A model generated the notes under the pieces. It searched no databases, was not told where the DNA came from, and was given only the letters and a program-made list of their open reading frames with translations. A stretch of DNA of 11,986 bases from Brooklawnia sp050943675. GTDB taxonomy: Bacteria; Actinomycetota; Actinomycetes; Propionibacteriales; Propionibacteriaceae. A program made the translations under genes and the position numbers. The stretch spans positions 1 to 11,986 of the forward strand of contig JBMNPP010000069.1 of the NCBI GenBank assembly GCA_050943675.1, in the 5' to 3' direction. This document shows positions 3,709 through 11,986 of the stretch, in pieces (the stretch's first letter is position 1; each line of letters opens with the position of its first letter).

Positions 3709-4950
3709 ATGGCCACAGTGGGATTCAGGATTCGACAGTTACGCAGGTTGCGCGGCCTGTCCCAGGTCGAGTTGGGCGGAGAACGCTATTCCGGCAGCTA
3801 TATCTCGCATATCGAGAGCGGACGGCGTCAACCGACCGGCGAACTGCTCAGCTATCTGGCCGAACGCCTGGGCCTGCCTCCCACTGAATTGTCCGCCGAC
3901 CAATCCGACTCCGGTGATGCTGAACTCGCCGCACTGCTCAGTTCGGCCCGCAGACTGCACAGCGTCCATGATTGGGATGCCGCGGTGCGGGTGGCCCGCC
4001 AGGCCGTCCAGCACGCGTTGCACCACGCCCGCGAACTGCGCCGGTGGGAGGCCGAATTCCTGCTGGCCGAGATGCTGCGGGGCTCTGACCGTTACCTGGA
4101 GGCTGCCGAACTGGCCGAAAAGCTGGCTGGTGAGTCGGTGGTGGCCGATACCCCGACCCTGCGCGTGGATGCGCACACCCTGGCCTGTCGGGCCTATCGC
4201 GCTGCGGGCCGACTGCCTGATGCGATCGAGCAGGGCCACAAGGCGATCGGGCTTGGCGGGCAGGTATCTGCGGCATTGCTCGCGGCCGCGTTGGTCGGCC
4301 TGCTCAGCGCATTGCTGGTCTCTGGCCGGCTTGGTGAGGCCCACGATCACGAGGAGCAATTGGGTGCTCTGGTCGACCAATTGAGCCCGGCCGAGGGGGC
4401 GAATGCCTGTTGGGTGCTGGGCAACGCCTGCTTCCTGCGGAACGAGGTTGACCAAGGGCTGGCCTGGCATACCCGGGCCAACCAGTTGAGCGATCCCCAG
4501 GTTGACCCGCATGCCTGGGCCCGGCTGCGCCAGGCCTCGGCCTATTTCATGGTCACCCAGGGTACCGACCTGGCAGCAGCGCAGCGCTGGTATGACGAAT
4601 CGGCTCCACTGATCGGCTTCATGGGCACTTCGGGCGACATGGCCGATATGCGCCTGCTGCAGGGACACCTGCTGCTGCGCTCCGGTGAACCCGGCAGGGC
4701 TGTTGAACTGCTCGAATTGCTCAGCGAGGATGCCGCAGCCATGGATGATGTGCGGTTGCTAGCTGAGGTCCATGAGGCGCTGGGCCAGGCCTGGGAGACG
4801 CAGGCTGAGATGGTGGCTGCCCGGGCCGCCTATCGAAAGGCGGCCGAGAGCTTCGAGGCGGCCGGCGCGCCGGACCGGGCGGTGACGGCCTGGCACCGCT
4901 ATGTAGGGGCTGAAGAGGCTGGTCCCAGCGACGAGAAGGTCGCTGGTTAG
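3709..4950 (+). CDS. HTH_XRE-TPR transcriptional regulator (RRNPP-like architecture)
   Basis: The 413-residue protein begins with a helix-turn-helix of the XRE/Cro type (residues 5-61). The pattern is RIRQLRRLRGLSQVEL, then SGSYISHIESGRRQPT and LAERLGL, with the recognition helix around residues 29-37. The rest (about 70-400) is a chain of helical pairs with TPR-like spacing, such as AYRAAGRLPDAIEQGHKAIG, GNACFLRNEVDQGLAW, GHLLLRSGEPGRAVELL and ALGQAWETQAEMVAARAAYRKAAESF. There is no signal peptide or membrane segment, so it is cytoplasmic. ATG 3709 has GGAAAGG at 3693-3699. GTG 3718 is a less likely alternative start. HTH-XRE plus TPR is the layout of PlcR, Rgg and NprR, which bind imported peptides. 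It is divergent from a small secreted protein gene. Generic actinobacterial XRE-TPR regulators without a peptide ligand are the alternative. Confidence 0.9.
   Translation: MATVGFRIRQLRRLRGLSQVELGGERYSGSYISHIESGRRQPTGELLSYLAERLGLPPTELSADQSDSGDAELAALLSSARRLHSVHDWDAAVRVARQAVQHALHHARELRRWEAEFLLAEMLRGSDRYLEAAELAEKLAGESVVADTPTLRVDAHTLACRAYRAAGRLPDAIEQGHKAIGLGGQVSAALLAAALVGLLSALLVSGRLGEAHDHEEQLGALVDQLSPAEGANACWVLGNACFLRNEVDQGLAWHTRANQLSDPQVDPHAWARLRQASAYFMVTQGTDLAAAQRWYDESAPLIGFMGTSGDMADMRLLQGHLLLRSGEPGRAVELLELLSEDAAAMDDVRLLAEVHEALGQAWETQAEMVAARAAYRKAAESFEAAGAPDRAVTAWHRYVGAEEAGPSDEKVAG
4925..4946 (+). terminator. Hairpin over the end of the regulator gene
   Basis: CCAGCGAC (4925-4932) and GTCGCTGG (4939-4946) form eight perfect pairs with a six-base loop, ending just before the TAG stop at 4948-4950. 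No T-run follows, so termination would be incomplete and some transcription may continue into rpoB. Confidence 0.3.
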
Positions 4951-4977
4951 GGGCAAATGCTTGACTCTCGGCTCGGC

Positions 4978-5006
4978 TTGGGGCAGGGTGCAGGTGCAAG
5001 TATGAT
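4978..5006 (+). promoter_or_regulatory. Candidate upstream promoter of rpoBC (P1)
   Basis: TTGGGG (4978-4983), a 17-base spacer and TATGAT (5001-5006) give a plausible housekeeping promoter. The start near 5013 would leave a leader of about 150 bases. A perfect-looking TTGACT at 4961-4966 has no matching -10. Confidence 0.5.
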
Positions 5007-5046
5007 GTGGGACGTCAAGGAAGACACGGCCGCCTGACTCGACGAT

Positions 5047-5075
5047 TTGCGTGGGGCGCGAGCATACCCTATAGT
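5047..5075 (+). promoter_or_regulatory. Candidate downstream promoter of rpoBC (P2)
   Basis: TTGCGT (5047-5052), a 17-base spacer and TATAGT (5070-5075, five of six consensus bases) form the best promoter-like sequence before rpoB. The start would be near 5082, with a leader of about 84 bases that includes the hairpin at 5100-5120. Confidence 0.55.
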
Positions 5076-5099
5076 TGGCAGTTGCCCATTGGCTTTGGT

Positions 5100-5120
5100 G
5101 ACCCATGTTTGACATGGGTC
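5100..5120 (+). promoter_or_regulatory. Hairpin in the rpoB leader
   Basis: GACCCATGT (5100-5108) and ACATGGGTC (5112-5120) form nine perfect pairs with a three-base loop. AGAAC/GTTCT (5134-5138/5147-5151) forms a second small stem that ends just at the GGAAGGA ribosome binding site (5152-5158). No T-run follows, so a role in mRNA stability, pausing or translation control is more likely than termination. Confidence 0.5.
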
Positions 5121-5165
5121 GTTCAGCATGCATAGAACCTTAGCGAGTTCTGGAAGGACCACATC

Positions 5166-8657
<3,492 letters not shown>

Positions 8658-8715
8658 GCCCCGGCGATCAGACCCATCTCCATAGACCAACTACCCAATA
8701 ACGGGAGACCATAAA

Positions 8716-11986
<3,271 letters not shown>

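Noticed and set aside
3578..4384. Plus-strand frame of 268 residues overlapping the regulator
   Set aside because: It starts at TTG inside a promoter -35 box and runs in another frame through the HTH-TPR gene. Its composition (Trp, Ser, Arg, Pro) is that of a frame shadow.
3739..4668. Minus-strand frame of 309 residues
   Set aside because: It is antisense to the HTH-TPR regulator, without ribosome binding site or recognisable domain.
5109..5137. TTGACA at 5109-5114 as a third rpoB promoter
   Set aside because: The -35 is perfect, but the -10 position reads ATAGAA or TAGAAC, and the word is part of the 9-pair leader hairpin. Not convincing.

Overview
The window is chromosomal DNA from a high-GC Gram-positive bacterium (Actinomycetota), most likely of the Propionibacteriales. 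The assignment rests on the ribosomal and RNA polymerase proteins: L11, L1, L10, L7/L12, RpoB and RpoC read like actinobacterial homologues. RpoC carries the coiled-coil insertion typical of actinobacterial beta-prime and has the same catalytic residue numbering I recall for mycobacteria. rpoB uses TTG and rpoC uses GTG as start codon. The family-level placement is an inference and was not tested by a search.

Layout, left to right. Positions 1-71 are the 3' end of nusG. A structured leader follows, then rplK (L11) and rplA (L1). A strong hairpin ends that unit at about 1467-1509. A candidate promoter and an L10 leader with a textbook intrinsic terminator (attenuator, 1647-1680) precede rplJ (L10) and rplL (L7/L12). 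A very stable hairpin at 2854-2890 ends the second unit. After an accessory segment (2900-4950), rpoB (complete) and rpoC (first 1090 codons, cut by the window edge) fill the rest.

The ribosomal and polymerase genes are the classic conserved cluster. They supply the L11/L1 stalk, the L10-L12 stalk and the catalytic beta and beta-prime subunits of RNA polymerase. The leaders before rplK and rplJ sit where L1 and the L10-L12 complex autoregulate their own mRNAs in other bacteria.

The unusual part is the module between rplL and rpoB. It has a 73-residue Sec-exported small protein on the minus strand and, divergently, a 413-residue cytoplasmic protein with an N-terminal HTH_XRE domain and a long TPR-like helical domain. 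Their start regions share a short AT-rich stretch with overlapping back-to-back promoters and repeated TTGAC words. This is the architecture of peptide-pheromone/RRNPP-type regulator pairs known from Firmicutes. Proposing it here is inference, but it is the best candidate for an undescribed system in the window. The module is fenced by hairpins, and rpoB has two candidate promoters of its own at 4978-5075.
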